This document shows, in pieces, positions 1 through 9,338 of a stretch of 39,549 bases of DNA (position 1 is its first letter; the number at the start of each line of letters is the position of its first letter). Origin of the DNA: an uncultured Desulfuromonadales bacterium. GTDB lineage: Bacteria > Desulfobacterota > Desulfuromonadia > Desulfuromonadales > Geopsychrobacteraceae. The notes under the pieces were generated by a model. It worked only from the letters and a program-made list of their open reading frames with translations, made no database searches and was not told the DNA's origin. The translations under genes were made by a program, and so were the position numbers. Location of the stretch: the NCBI GenBank assembly GCA_947259685.1, contig CAMYNC010000031.1, positions 1 through 39,549 on the forward strand, given 5' to 3'.

Positions 1-956
1 TGCGCAGTGCCGACGAGGCGATCGCTTACCTCAAGCAGTTGCATCAGATCGTCATGTACCTGGGCGTTTGCGACGGTAATCTGGAGGAAGGTTCGTTCCG
101 CTGCGACGCCAACGTTTCGATTCGCCCCTGGGGGCAAAAAGAGTTCGGCACCCGCGCCGAGCTGAAAAACCTCAACTCCTTCCGCTTTATCAAGCAGGCG
201 ATCGAATATGAGGTCGAGCGACAGACCGATGTCCTCGATGAGGGCGGTAAGGTGGTGCAGGAGACCCGTTTGTACGATGCCGAAAAGGGCACCACCCGCT
301 CGATGCGTGGTAAAGAGGAAGCCCACGACTACCGCTATTTTCCCGATCCTGACCTGGTGCCGCTGGTCGTTTCTAGCGACTGGATCGAGGGGATCAGGGC
401 GGAATTGCCAGAGCTACCGGCCGCCAAGCTGCAACGCTATCAGGAGCAGCTCGAGCTGCCGACCTATGATGCAGGGGTGCTTTCGGCGGAGCGGGAAGTG
501 GCCGAGTATTTTGATGCGCTGGTGGCCCTGCACGGCAACGCCAAGGTCTGCTCCAACTGGGTGATGGGCGAGGTGCTGCGCTCTTTGAAAGAGAAGGAGA
601 TCGCCATCAGCGACTGCCCGGTGTCTCCGGAGCTGCTCGCCGGGGTGCTGCAGCGGATCGATGACAACACCATCTCCGGCAAGATCGCCAAGACGGTCTT
701 CGAGGAGATCTGGCAGACCGGCAAAAACGCCGATCAGATCATCGAAGAGAAAGGGCTCAAACAGGTCACTGATACTGGCGCCATCGAAGCGATCCTGGAT
801 GAGGTGATCGCCGCCAACCAGGGACAGTTCGAAGAGCTTAAAGGGGGCAAAGAAAAGTTGATCGGCTTCTTTGTCGGCCAGGTGATGAAGGCGAGTAAAG
901 GCAAAGCCAATCCCGGTATGGTCAATCAGCTGATCCAAAAGAAGTTGAAAGGTTGA
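1..956 (+). CDS. gatB: Asp-tRNA(Asn)/Glu-tRNA(Gln) amidotransferase subunit B, 3' part (5' end outside window)
   Basis: GatB is the kinase/transamidase subunit of the GatCAB complex, which amidates Glu-tRNA(Gln) or Asp-tRNA(Asn) in the cytoplasm. The frame is open from base 3 and gives 317 residues to the TGA at 954-956. The start lies upstream of the window; a complete GatB is about 475-480 residues, so roughly a third is missing. Family landmarks are visible: [13 protein letters not shown] near the left edge, AELKNLNSF, the [10 protein letters not shown] motif, and a C-terminal YqeY-like tail ending in [14 protein letters not shown]. No frameshift is seen. It is followed by a pair of GC-rich hairpins and then mtnA on the same strand. 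Confidence 0.96.
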   Translation, partial: RSADEAIAYLKQLHQIVMYLGVCDGNLEEGSFRCDANVSIRPWGQKEFGTRAELKNLNSFRFIKQAIEYEVERQTDVLDEGGKVVQETRLYDAEKGTTRSMRGKEEAHDYRYFPDPDLVPLVVSSDWIEGIRAELPELPAAKLQRYQEQLELPTYDAGVLSAEREVAEYFDALVALHGNAKVCSNWVMGEVLRSLKEKEIAISDCPVSPELLAGVLQRIDDNTISGKIAKTVFEEIWQTGKNADQIIEEKGLKQVTDTGAIEAILDEVIAANQGQFEELKGGKEKLIGFFVGQVMKASKGKANPGMVNQLIQKKLKG

Positions 957-957
957 T

Positions 958-1031
958 TGTAGGAGCGCCCCGCTGGGGCGCCTGCGTACCAACGACGTTA
1001 AATCCGGGCGTCCCAGCGGGACGCCCCTACA
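958..1031. repeat. Paired REP-like palindromes in inverted orientation
   Basis: Two related GC-rich units of about 25 bases face each other between gatB and mtnA. Unit 1 (958-983) has a perfect 7-bp stem, GCGCCCC (965-971) and GGGGCGC (975-981), around a GCT loop. Unit 2 (1006-1031) has a perfect 9-bp stem, GGGCGTCCC (1006-1014) and GGGACGCCC (1018-1026), around AGC. The reverse complement of unit 2 matches unit 1 almost base for base, including the TGTAGG outer end. This head-to-head layout is like BIME/REP elements. It could also slow transcription between the genes, but there is no U-tract. That it recurs elsewhere in the genome is inference. Confidence 0.7.
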
Positions 1032-1044
1032 GAGGTGATGACCT

Positions 1045-2109
1045 ATGCCCGGCTGTCAAATAGACGAAAATACCATCCGTCCGATCCGCTTTGTGAACGG
1101 CAAGTGCCAGATGCTTGATCAGCGGCTGCTGCCGGCTGAAGAGGTCTGGCTCGAGTACAGCGATTATCAGGCGGTCGCCGAGGCAATCCGCAGCATGGTG
1201 GTGCGGGGGGCTCCGGCCATTGGGGTCGCTGCCGCGATTGGCGCCTGGTTCGGTGCCCGCGATATCGAAACCGAATCGAGTCAGGAGTTCTTCGCCGCAT
1301 TCGAAAAGGTCTGCGAGCTGCTGGCGGCGACCCGACCCACCGCCGTGAACCTGTTCTGGGCCCTGGAGCGGATGAAGTCGTTTGCCCGCGCCAACCTGGA
1401 TCGCACGGTGCTGGAGCTGAAGATCGGCTTGGAATATGAAGCGCTGGCGATCACCCAGGAGGACGAGCAGCTCTGCAAAAAGCTGGGCCGCCAAGGGGCC
1501 GGGCTGATTCCTGATAACGCCCGGGTGCTGACTCACTGCAACGCCGGTGCTTTGGCGACCGGTGGCTATGGCACCGCCCTCGGGGTGATCCGCGCTGCGG
1601 TTGAAGCCGGCAAGAAGGTTGCTGTTATCGCCGATGAAACCCGGCCTTTTCTGCAGGGCTCGCGGCTGACCGCCTGGGAGCTGCAGAAAGACAATATCCC
1701 GGTGACCCTGATCTGCGACAATATGGCGGGCTACCTGATGAACAAAGGCGAAATCGACTGCGTGATTGTTGGCGCCGACCGGATTGCCGCCAACGGCGAT
1801 GTCGCCAACAAAATCGGTACCTATACGGTGGCGGTGCTGGCCCGTGAGCACCAGATCCCCTTTTATGTCGCCGCGCCGATTTCGACCATCGACCTGAGCC
1901 TGGCCGATGGCTCGCAGATCCCCATTGAAGAGCGCGATACCCGCGAGATCAGCCATCTCAAGGATGTGCAACTGGCCCCGGACGGGATCGCTATCCGCAA
2001 TCCCGCCTTCGATGTCACCCCCAACCGCCTGGTCACGGCGATTATCACCGAGCGGGGGGTCGCTGAAGGAGATTACCTGAAGCGCCTGGCGGAGCTGGTC
2101 AACAGCTGA
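1045..2109 (+). CDS. mtnA: S-methyl-5-thioribose-1-phosphate isomerase
   Basis: MtnA converts the aldose methylthioribose-1-phosphate to methylthioribulose-1-phosphate in the methionine salvage pathway (cytoplasmic). The product is 354 residues, the usual family length. Visible signatures are [25 protein letters not shown] with the catalytic Cys at about residue 165, [16 protein letters not shown], and [11 protein letters not shown] with the catalytic Asp at about 245. The ATG at 1045 follows GAGGTGA (1032-1038) at good spacing. The related eIF2B-like and ribose-1,5-bisphosphate isomerases are less likely because the Cys/Asp pair and full-length MtnA motifs are present. No other methionine salvage gene lies beside it; glnE starts 13 bases after the stop. 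Confidence 0.95.
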   Translation: MPGCQIDENTIRPIRFVNGKCQMLDQRLLPAEEVWLEYSDYQAVAEAIRSMVVRGAPAIGVAAAIGAWFGARDIETESSQEFFAAFEKVCELLAATRPTAVNLFWALERMKSFARANLDRTVLELKIGLEYEALAITQEDEQLCKKLGRQGAGLIPDNARVLTHCNAGALATGGYGTALGVIRAAVEAGKKVAVIADETRPFLQGSRLTAWELQKDNIPVTLICDNMAGYLMNKGEIDCVIVGADRIAANGDVANKIGTYTVAVLAREHQIPFYVAAPISTIDLSLADGSQIPIEERDTREISHLKDVQLAPDGIAIRNPAFDVTPNRLVTAIITERGVAEGDYLKRLAELVNS

Positions 2110-2122
2110 GGAAAGCAATGAA

Positions 2123-5100
2123 ATGGAAAGTCAACGGCAGGAGATCACAAACAAGCTGAAGCTGCTCGGCAGCGCTGATGAGCCGCAGCTGGTCAGCTGG
2201 TTGGACAGTTTTCCGCTGATCTCTGGTGAGCGGAGCAAAACCAATCTGCAGCTGATCGCTGAGCGGCTGCAGGATTTCGAGCTGCTGGCTGAAGTGTTGC
2301 AGCAGGGGCTGCAGACGGCCAATCCCGATACCGCTCTGAACCTGCTTGAGCGGTTGTTTGACGTGATTGAGCCGGCGGCCCTGCGCGCGCTGCTGCAGAA
2401 TGCCGAGCGCCGCTGCCAGCTGCTTGGCATTCTCGGTGGTTCCCCCTTTCTTGCCAGTATCCTCTGCCGCAAAGCCAGTTACTTTGACCGCCTGTTCAAC
2501 CAGGCGGGAATCGAGCAGGCGGTTTCAGAACCGCAGATGCTCGCTGAGCTGCGCGAACTGATACCGGACGAGAGCGATTTCCAGCAGCTGCAAGCCGGTC
2601 TGCGCCAATACAAGGGGGAGCAGGTGCTGCGCATCGGCAGCCGTGACCTCTGTAGCCTGGCGTCACTGGAAGAGGTCACCGCAGAACTTTCCGGGCTGGC
2701 CGCCGCCTGCCTGCAGCGTGCTTATGAAATCTGTTCCAGGCTGCTGCAGGCCGAATATGGCCAACCCCTGCAGGAAACCGAAGAGGGGGCGATCCCGGCA
2801 GAGTTCACCATCCTCGGCATGGGCAAGTTCGGAGGCCGCGAACTCAACTTTTCTTCCGACATCGATCTGATTTACTGCTATTCCTCAACCCGCGGCCAGA
2901 CCAGCGGCGGCAGCAGAGGGGAGCAGATCTCCCTGCATCGCTATTTTGTCAAGTTGGCCGAGCTGGTCAGCCGGGCTCTGCACCAGGTCACCGAAGACGG
3001 CTTTGTGTTTCGCGTCGACACCCGCCTGCGTCCGGACGGCAACAACGGTGATCTGGCGGTTTCCCTCGATGCCGCGGAGATCTACTACGAATCCTGGGGG
3101 CAGAGCTGGGAGCGGGCGGCGATGATCAAAGCCCGCCCGGTCGCCGGTTCGATCGCCTTGGGCGAAGAGCTGATTGCCCGGCTCAAACCCTTTGTTTATC
3201 GGCGTTATCTCGATTTCGGCATGATCGAAGATATCAAGCTGATGAAGCAGAAGATCAATGCCAGCCTGAGCCGCGCCCAAGAGGGGGAGCGCAACCTGAA
3301 GCTGGGGCGCGGCGGAATTCGCGAAATCGAATTCTTCATTCAGGCACTGCAGCTGGTCAACGCCGGCAAGATTCCGCGGTTGCAGAATCGTAATTCCCTG
3401 CAGACCCTGGAACTTCTCGTCGACAAAGGCCTGCTTAACGCAGATGAATGCCGGGATCTCAGTAACGCCTACCGGCTGCTGCGGACGGTCGAGCACCGGA
3501 TTCAGATTGTCCAGGAGCGCCAGACCCACTCGCTGCCCCAGGATGAGGACGAGCTGCTGGCCCTGGCGCGGCGCTCTGGCTTCAGCGACCGGGACAGTTT
3601 TGCCCAGACCCTGGAGGAGAACCGGCAGCGGGTCAATCAGTTGTTCAACAGCCTGTTCCATAGCGATGAGGAGGAACAGCCCCTCGAAACCCGGCCGGAA
3701 ATTAATTTTCTTTTCGATGACAACTCTGATCCCGACCTGGTCAAGGATCTGCTCGAAGAGAAGGGGTTTAAAAACCCGGATGGGGCCTATGAAAGCCTCA
3801 AATTACTGCGCGGCAACGACCCGCTGAAACGCTTGACCGAGCGGGGCCGTCGCTTAATGGCGCGACTCGGCCCTCTGCTGATCGGCGCGGTGATCGATTC
3901 CCCCAGGCCGGATCAGGCGCTGGCGAATCTGGAAGCCTTTGTCCGCAGTATCCACGCCCGGACCTCCTATTTTTCCCTGCTTGCAGAAAATCCGGGGATT
4001 GTTAAACTGCTGGTTTCTCTGTTCAGCTCCAGTCAGATGCTCTCGCGTATTTTCATCCAGCGCCCCGAGCTCCTCGACAGTCTGGTGGCGCGCGCCTATG
4101 CGGTGGTTGACAAGGATCGCGAGCAGCTGGCGGAGGAGCTGGCCGAGCAGATGGGGCTGGCGTTAGATTACGAGCAGCAACTCGACACCCTGCGCCGTTT
4201 TCGCAACGAGCAGTTTTTGCGCATCGCGCTGGCTGATCTGAATGGGCAACTGGGGCAGGGTGAAACCACCCGTCAGCTCTCCTGGCTGGCGGAAGTTTGC
4301 CTCGACCAGGCCGTAGCGATTGCCCGCAATGAACTGGCGGTACGTTTCGGCGCGCCTTTTGCCGATGAGCAGAGCGAACAGGAAACCGCCTTTGCGATTA
4401 TCGGGATGGGTAAGCTGGGCGGTCTGGAGCTGAATTATCATTCCGATCTGGATGTGATTTTCATCTACCAGGGAGAAGGGCAGACCCGGCCGGTGGCCGA
4501 AACTGACCCGCAACGTTTCCGCCAGCTCAGCAACCGGGAATACTTTGCCAAGCTGGGTCAGCGGATGATCACCACGCTGACCTTATCGACCCGCGAGGGG
4601 ATCGTTTATAAAATCGATACCCAGCTGCGCCCTTCCGGCAATCAGGGGCCGCTGGTGACCAGTCTGAATGCTTTCGAACTCTATCACCAGGAATCGGCCC
4701 AGCCCTGGGAGCGCCAGGCATTGACCAAGGCCCGGGTGGTCTGTGGACCGGCTGACTTTGCCGAACAGATTCAGCACTTATTGGCACAACTGGCCTTTGA
4801 GCGGCCGGTTCCGGAAGAGCTGCAAGCTGAGATCTATCGATTGCGGGGACGCATGGAGCGGGAGCTGGCGCGCGAGAGCGCCAAGCAGATGAATATTAAA
4901 ACCGGTCGCGGCGGGATGGTGGATGTCGAGTTTCTCGTCCAGTATCTGCAGCTGCTGCATGCTGGGCAACAGCCAGAGCTGCGGCAGCAGAATACCCTTG
5001 ACCTTTTGCAGGTGATGGGAGAAAAAAAACTGATTCCGCTGGCCGATGCCGAGCTGCTCAGCAGCGGTTACAAATTTCTCCGCCGGCTGGAAAATAAATT

Positions 5101-5311
5101 GCGCCTGCTCTACGATCAATCGATGAATGAGCTTTCAGCAGAACCGAAAAAACTGCGCAAAGTGGCCCGCAGCCTCGGCTATGAAGATTTCGGGGTGGCT
5201 CCAGAGCAGGAGTTTCTTGCTGAGTACCGTGGGGTGACAGAGGGGATCAGACGACTGTTCGAAGCGTATTTGAATCCGCAACCTGGCGGCGTATCAGAGG
5301 AGGGTGCCTGA
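2123..5311 (+). CDS. glnE: Bifunctional glutamine synthetase adenylyltransferase/adenylyl-removing enzyme
   Basis: GlnE adds AMP to, and removes it from, the Tyr of glutamine synthetase in response to PII and glutamine. The 1062-residue product has the duplicated GlnE layout: a first nucleotidyltransferase domain with GMGKFGGRELN followed by SDIDLIY (around residues 230-250, the deadenylation half), a linker and regulatory region, and a second one with GMGKLGGLELN followed by SDLDVIF (around 760-780, the adenylylation half). Each has the paired metal-binding Asp motif (DID, DLD). Each half ends in a GRGGIREIEF or GRGGMVDVEF element and a helical domain. The ATG at 2123 follows GAGGAAAG. It sits close behind mtnA and its stop is one base from the next start, so co-transcription is likely. 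Its PII partner is encoded about 11 kb downstream (glnB). Confidence 0.96.
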   Translation: MESQRQEITNKLKLLGSADEPQLVSWLDSFPLISGERSKTNLQLIAERLQDFELLAEVLQQGLQTANPDTALNLLERLFDVIEPAALRALLQNAERRCQLLGILGGSPFLASILCRKASYFDRLFNQAGIEQAVSEPQMLAELRELIPDESDFQQLQAGLRQYKGEQVLRIGSRDLCSLASLEEVTAELSGLAAACLQRAYEICSRLLQAEYGQPLQETEEGAIPAEFTILGMGKFGGRELNFSSDIDLIYCYSSTRGQTSGGSRGEQISLHRYFVKLAELVSRALHQVTEDGFVFRVDTRLRPDGNNGDLAVSLDAAEIYYESWGQSWERAAMIKARPVAGSIALGEELIARLKPFVYRRYLDFGMIEDIKLMKQKINASLSRAQEGERNLKLGRGGIREIEFFIQALQLVNAGKIPRLQNRNSLQTLELLVDKGLLNADECRDLSNAYRLLRTVEHRIQIVQERQTHSLPQDEDELLALARRSGFSDRDSFAQTLEENRQRVNQLFNSLFHSDEEEQPLETRPEINFLFDDNSDPDLVKDLLEEKGFKNPDGAYESLKLLRGNDPLKRLTERGRRLMARLGPLLIGAVIDSPRPDQALANLEAFVRSIHARTSYFSLLAENPGIVKLLVSLFSSSQMLSRIFIQRPELLDSLVARAYAVVDKDREQLAEELAEQMGLALDYEQQLDTLRRFRNEQFLRIALADLNGQLGQGETTRQLSWLAEVCLDQAVAIARNELAVRFGAPFADEQSEQETAFAIIGMGKLGGLELNYHSDLDVIFIYQGEGQTRPVAETDPQRFRQLSNREYFAKLGQRMITTLTLSTREGIVYKIDTQLRPSGNQGPLVTSLNAFELYHQESAQPWERQALTKARVVCGPADFAEQIQHLLAQLAFERPVPEELQAEIYRLRGRMERELARESAKQMNIKTGRGGMVDVEFLVQYLQLLHAGQQPELRQQNTLDLLQVMGEKKLIPLADAELLSSGYKFLRRLENKLRLLYDQSMNELSAEPKKLRKVARSLGYEDFGVAPEQEFLAEYRGVTEGIRRLFEAYLNPQPGGVSEEGA

Positions 5312-5312
5312 G

Positions 5313-7040
5313 ATGGCCCATAAAATCATGGTCATTGATGATGACCAGGGACTGCGTTCATTTTTGCAGAAAGCGCTGCTCGACGATGGTTATCAAGTGG
5401 AGACGGTCGACCGTGGCGCGGTTGGCCTGCAGAAGCTGCTGACCGAGGGCGACTATTCTCTGGTCTTGATCGATATCAATATGCCGGAAATCTCCGGCCC
5501 GACGGTCTGCCAGGCCCTGCGCAAACATGAGAAGACCCGCGATCTGCCCGTGGTGATGATGACCGCCATGTTCCACAGTCCGGAGCAGATCGCCCAGGCC
5601 AAGATCGATTATGGGGCCAACGAATTCCTTCTCAAGCCATTTGCCGTGGAGGACCTCTCCTCTCTGGTCGCCAGCCTGCTGCCGAAGACGCCCGTGGCCA
5701 GTAAGGAACCTGATTCGATTCCCATCGAGAAGCATAGCATTCCCCTGCTGCTGCAGCAGTTTTATATCGATAAAGCGAGCGGACTGCTCCAGCTGCAGCG
5801 TGGCGAAGCGAAAAAAATTATCTATCTTAAGGATGGTTATCCTGTATTTGCCCGCTCGAATGTGCTCAGCGAATGTCTCGGCCGGATGCTGGTCAAGGAA
5901 AAAGCGATCTCCCAAGCCGATTGCGATGCCTCGGTGGAACGCAGTAAAGAGTCGGGACGTCTGCAGGGCACCGTCTTGATTGAGATGGGTTTGCTGACCC
6001 CTCAGGAACTGCAATCAGCGCTGGTGCGCCAGGTGACGGAAAAATTGCTTTCCACCTTCAGCTGGGTGGACGGGATCAGTCAGTTCTTTCCCGGGCGCAG
6101 TTTCAAGCAGCAGGTCACCGGTATCCAGCTGTCGCCAGCCAACCTTATTCTTCAGGGCATCAGCCGGTACTGGTCGATTCAGCAATTGGATGAATTTCTC
6201 AACCCCTATCGAAATGATTACCTTAAGCAGGAGGAGGACCCGCTTTACCGCTTTCAGGATATCCAGCTGAGTAAGCGTGGCGAGGCAATATTTAACCAGT
6301 GTCGCGGCGTGCTGACTCTGGAGCAGCTATTGGAGCGGCATCCGCTGGCGCGGCGCGAAGTCCAGCAGGTGCTGGCGGCCCTGTTGATTTCCGAGATGCT
6401 GATTCCCCGCACCTCGCCGGAAGAGGTGGACGCCACTGAATTTCCTGAACTGTTTGACGCGCAACAGCCGATCGATGAAAAACTGCGCCGGAAAATTCTC
6501 GAGGATTACAAGCGGATCATGCAGGCCGATTACTTTGCTTCCCTTGGTCTCAATCGGCAATGCGGCAGCTCTGAGGTTCGCCGGGCTTACTATAAATTAG
6601 CCAAGGAATACCACCCCGACCGGTTCCTCGACAGCGGCCTTTCGGCGGAAATGAAACACAAGATCAATGAGATCTTCCAGTATATCAGCCAGGCCTATTC
6701 GGTTCTCAGCGATCCTAACAGCTGCGCCACCTATCTCGACGAACTGGTCAACGGGCCGAAAAAAGCGATCAACATCAACCAGGTAATTGAGGCGGAGACC
6801 GCCTATCAGGAAGGGCGCACTCTACTGAAAATGCGCCGCTATGCCTCAGCGGTCAAGCCGCTGAAGCGCTCCATCGAGTTGAGCCCGGAAGAGCCGGAGT
6901 ATCTGACCAACTATGCCTGGGCGCTGTTCAAATCGGCTCCGGAAGAAAAAGACAAGCAGAATAAGGCCCTCGAGGTGCTGCTGGCTTCACGTGAGTTGAA
7001 TCCCAGCCTCGACCTATTCCTGCACAAGGATGATGAGTGA
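5313..7040 (+). CDS. Response regulator with REC, DUF4388-like, J-domain and TPR-like regions
   Basis: The multi-domain product is 575 residues from the ATG at 5313. An upstream GTG at 5304 overlaps the Shine-Dalgarno GAGGAGGG (5297-5304), so I prefer the ATG. Residues 1-125 form a receiver domain with acidic D9/D10, phospho-acceptor D54 (LVLIDINMPEISG) and the conserved Lys in FLLKPF. The middle (about 145-270) resembles the DUF4388 domain common in delta-proteobacterial signalling proteins (SGLLQLQRGEAKKIIYLKDG). Residues about 403-465 are a J domain with the HPD motif (EYHPDRF), which in DnaJ stimulates Hsp70 ATPase. The C-terminus carries TPR-like helices. There is no DNA-binding domain, so output is probably by protein contact, perhaps Hsp70 recruitment (inference). 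No cognate kinase is adjacent. It follows glnE directly. Confidence 0.88.
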   Translation: MAHKIMVIDDDQGLRSFLQKALLDDGYQVETVDRGAVGLQKLLTEGDYSLVLIDINMPEISGPTVCQALRKHEKTRDLPVVMMTAMFHSPEQIAQAKIDYGANEFLLKPFAVEDLSSLVASLLPKTPVASKEPDSIPIEKHSIPLLLQQFYIDKASGLLQLQRGEAKKIIYLKDGYPVFARSNVLSECLGRMLVKEKAISQADCDASVERSKESGRLQGTVLIEMGLLTPQELQSALVRQVTEKLLSTFSWVDGISQFFPGRSFKQQVTGIQLSPANLILQGISRYWSIQQLDEFLNPYRNDYLKQEEDPLYRFQDIQLSKRGEAIFNQCRGVLTLEQLLERHPLARREVQQVLAALLISEMLIPRTSPEEVDATEFPELFDAQQPIDEKLRRKILEDYKRIMQADYFASLGLNRQCGSSEVRRAYYKLAKEYHPDRFLDSGLSAEMKHKINEIFQYISQAYSVLSDPNSCATYLDELVNGPKKAININQVIEAETAYQEGRTLLKMRRYASAVKPLKRSIELSPEEPEYLTNYAWALFKSAPEEKDKQNKALEVLLASRELNPSLDLFLHKDDE

Positions 7041-7078
7041 TGCCATTCGCATCGTACTGCTGATTGGTGTCGCTTCCC

Positions 7079-7555
7079 TCAAGGGGCGTCGAAAGAGTGG
7101 TGGAAATCGAAAGTGATCGCGGTCATGTCATCACCATTTGCTTCGCTCTGACAGTATTCATCGACCTCGCAGAACAGCCGATCGAGAAACTCCTCATGAT
7201 CTCCAGGCTGTTCGCGGAGAATTTTTCCCAGCCGCTCGCTGCCGAACTGCTCTCCTTGAGAGTTTTTTGCCTCAAACAATCCATCCGCACAGAGAAGCAT
7301 CCGATCGACCGGTTGAAATTGAAACTGGCGTAGCTGGACCTCAGGCTGAGTGAAAAAGCCCAGCGGTGGGCCGGTCGAAAGCAGAAAATGAATCTGACCA
7401 TTCTGTCTGACCAGCGGCGGAACCTGACCGCAATTCACATAGTCCATTGCCAGGGTGGGTGGGTTTTTCACCCCGATGCAGCACCAGGTGCAGAGGGGCG
7501 AGCTTTTTTGAAGGAGCAGTTGCTGTTTCCCTTCGAGCTCATGTTTCTGACTTTT
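7079..7555 (-). pseudogene. 3' remnant of a SpoIIE/PP2C-type (RsbU-like) phosphatase
   Basis: The minus-strand frame encodes only the C-terminal part of a PP2C/SpoIIE phosphatase domain: DYVNCGQVPPLV (usual form YxNAGHxPPL), TGPPLGFF, DRMLLCADGLFEA and the metal-binding end GDDMTAITFDF. The N-terminal half of the fold, with the first metal-binding Asp residues, is absent because ttcA occupies the DNA immediately upstream. The homology can be followed weakly back to the ttcA stop (ELEGKQQLLLQKSSPLCTW). The frame is the same as ttcA, so the TGA at 7556-7558 is all that separates them. Possible internal starts are GTG at 7471 and ATG at 7447, but any product would lack catalytic residues. I read it as a truncated relic. 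It converges on the regulator gene ending at 7040. Confidence 0.75.
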
Positions 7556-8329
7556 TCAACTCTCCAGCTGTATTTTGCTCAAATGCGGATCGAGCAGATG
7601 TCGCGGGTGAACATTCCCCAGGGAGCCGATCATGCTGCGGCGGATTTGCGGGATCTCTTTGGCGAGATCCTTCACCAGCTGTTTGATCCGCTGGCGTTTC
7701 TGGTCGACCACCCCGCAGACCGGGCAGGCGCAGCAGATGATCGGATAGCCGCTTAAGCGGCTGAATTTAATAATATCAGACTCTTCCACATAGACCAGCG
7801 GACGGATGACCCTGTGCTTGCCGTTGTCGGCCAGCATCTTCGGGCTCATGGCCGCCAGTGTCCCGACATAGAACTGGTTGAGCAAAGAGGTTTCGATGAA
7901 ATCATCCAGGTGATGGCCCAGGGCGATTTTGTTGCAGCCGAGCTGTTCCGCCTGGGTGTAGAGAACACCGCGGCGCAGGCGGGCGCAAAAGGAGCAGTAG
8001 GAGGAGCCGGGGCGGCGCTTCTCTTCAATAATCTGGTAGCAATCGGTCGCCACCATGCGATGCTCGAAACCGTGCTTCTGCAAATGTTGTTCAATGACCT
8101 CTTTGCGATAGCCGGGAAAACCGGAATCGACATTGACCGCCACCAGCTCGAAGTCGATCGGGGCTTTTTTGCGCAACGCCTCGAGCAGGTGCAGCAGAGT
8201 GTAGGAGTCCTTGCCGCCGGAGACCCCGACGGCGATGCGGTCGCCCGCTTCAATCAGCTCAAAATCGCCGATCGCCTTGCCGATTTGTTTCTTGATTTTA
8301 TGAAAGAGAATTTCGCTTTCCGTTGCCAC
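7556..8329 (-). CDS. ttcA: tRNA 2-thiocytidine synthetase-family protein (TtcA-like)
   Basis: TtcA-family enzymes use ATP and an Fe-S cluster to thiolate C32 of some tRNAs. The 257-residue product has the PP-loop SGGKDS (residues 37-42), the CxxC pair in YCSFCARLRRG (C112, C115), a GHHLDDFIET adenylate-binding element, and further cysteines in CCACPVC that can supply the third cluster ligand. The start is GTG 8327-8329, because AAGGAG lies 8 bases before it; a longer upstream reading frame adds residues with no family similarity. A different PP-loop thiolase is possible, but the CSxC arrangement fits TtcA. It is divergent from the lytic transglycosylase gene and directly followed in frame by the PP2C relic. 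Confidence 0.88.
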   Translation of the reverse strand: MATESEILFHKIKKQIGKAIGDFELIEAGDRIAVGVSGGKDSYTLLHLLEALRKKAPIDFELVAVNVDSGFPGYRKEVIEQHLQKHGFEHRMVATDCYQIIEEKRRPGSSYCSFCARLRRGVLYTQAEQLGCNKIALGHHLDDFIETSLLNQFYVGTLAAMSPKMLADNGKHRVIRPLVYVEESDIIKFSRLSGYPIICCACPVCGVVDQKRQRIKQLVKDLAKEIPQIRRSMIGSLGNVHPRHLLDPHLSKIQLES

Positions 8330-8499
8330 CTTGCAGACTCCTTGAAAAATAATTCCAGCATTAGTAATCGAAACGCCAGAAAAATGCAAGTCTTTGAGAA
8401 TTGGCCTTTTTTTGGTTTAGAATTTGCTACTTGTCAATCACAAGAGATTTCTTGACTAATAATTCTGACCTCTCTGCCGATAAGAAAAAGAGGCCGCGA

Positions 8500-9246
8500 A
8501 TGAGTATCGATCCGTTAAAATATCTTTCCCCGCTTCAGTTAAGCAGCAGCCCGAGCCAGGCCGAAAATAAACTGCCGAGGACCGATGGGCGCTTTGCTGA
8601 TCTCCTGAACTCCCTGGAATCCTTGCCGAATTCTTCTGCAGATCCGGCGGCCAAAGCCAGTTCGCTGGTCCATCTGGCCCAGTTGCAGCTCTTTCATGGG
8701 CTGCTCGGCTTGATTGATGACAGCAGCAGCGAAACGCTGCTGCCGAGTTTCGAGCTGCCTGGAGTTGTGCCTCAGCAGCCGAGTGTTAAAAGTCAAAAGC
8801 TTGACAACCTTTATGCGCGTCTGCAGCCGACCTTGCTGGAACCCGCCAACCCGCCACAGCGCAGTGATATCGAGCGGCTGATCGATAAGGTGGCGGAAAA
8901 GGTCAGTCTGGCGCCGGAACTGATCCGTTCCGTGGTGGCAACCGAAAGCAATTTCGACCCGCGGGCGGTCTCCCCGGTCGGCGCTCAGGGCTTGATGCAG
9001 CTGATGCCGGCGACTGCGGAAGATCTGGGAGTCGAAGACAGATTCGATCCGCAGCAGAATCTGCTCGGCGGCAGCCGCTATCTGAAGCAGTTGTTGGTTA
9101 AATATGACGGTGACCTTGACCGTGCCTTGGCCGCTTACAATTGGGGGCAGGGCAATGTCGATCGCAAAGGGCTGGAGCGGATGCCGGAAGAAACCCGGAA
9201 TTATCTGGTGAAGGTCAAGACGCGGTTGGCAGAGCAGAGCGGCTAG
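8500..9246 (+). CDS. Lytic transglycosylase, SLT domain
   Basis: The 248-residue protein has a C-terminal SLT (goose-type lysozyme-like) domain that cleaves the glycan strand of peptidoglycan with 1,6-anhydro product. Residues about 125-245 show the family signature: catalytic Glu in VVATESNFDPRAVSPVGAQG, then GLMQLMPATAEDLG and AAYNWGQGNVDR. The first 120 residues are low-complexity and Ser/Leu/Pro-rich, with no clear signal peptide, so the export route is unclear. The ATG at 8500 follows AAAAGAGG; an upstream frame start at 8401 lacks a ribosome site. It is divergent from ttcA and convergent with the efflux pump gene, with no obvious terminator in the 92-base gap. Confidence 0.9.
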   Translation: MSIDPLKYLSPLQLSSSPSQAENKLPRTDGRFADLLNSLESLPNSSADPAAKASSLVHLAQLQLFHGLLGLIDDSSSETLLPSFELPGVVPQQPSVKSQKLDNLYARLQPTLLEPANPPQRSDIERLIDKVAEKVSLAPELIRSVVATESNFDPRAVSPVGAQGLMQLMPATAEDLGVEDRFDPQQNLLGGSRYLKQLLVKYDGDLDRALAAYNWGQGNVDRKGLERMPEETRNYLVKVKTRLAEQSG

Positions 9247-9338
9247 TCGGCGAAGCCCAATCAATTCTCTTGGTTTGCGTCCTTCTATTGGATTATCGCT
9301 CCGTGCTATTTTTCGGCCATCTGGTTCATGTCCGGGCC

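Noticed and set aside
1027..2118. 363-codon open frame opposite mtnA
   Set aside because: Antisense shadow of mtnA with no family features; mtnA motifs are complete on the plus strand.
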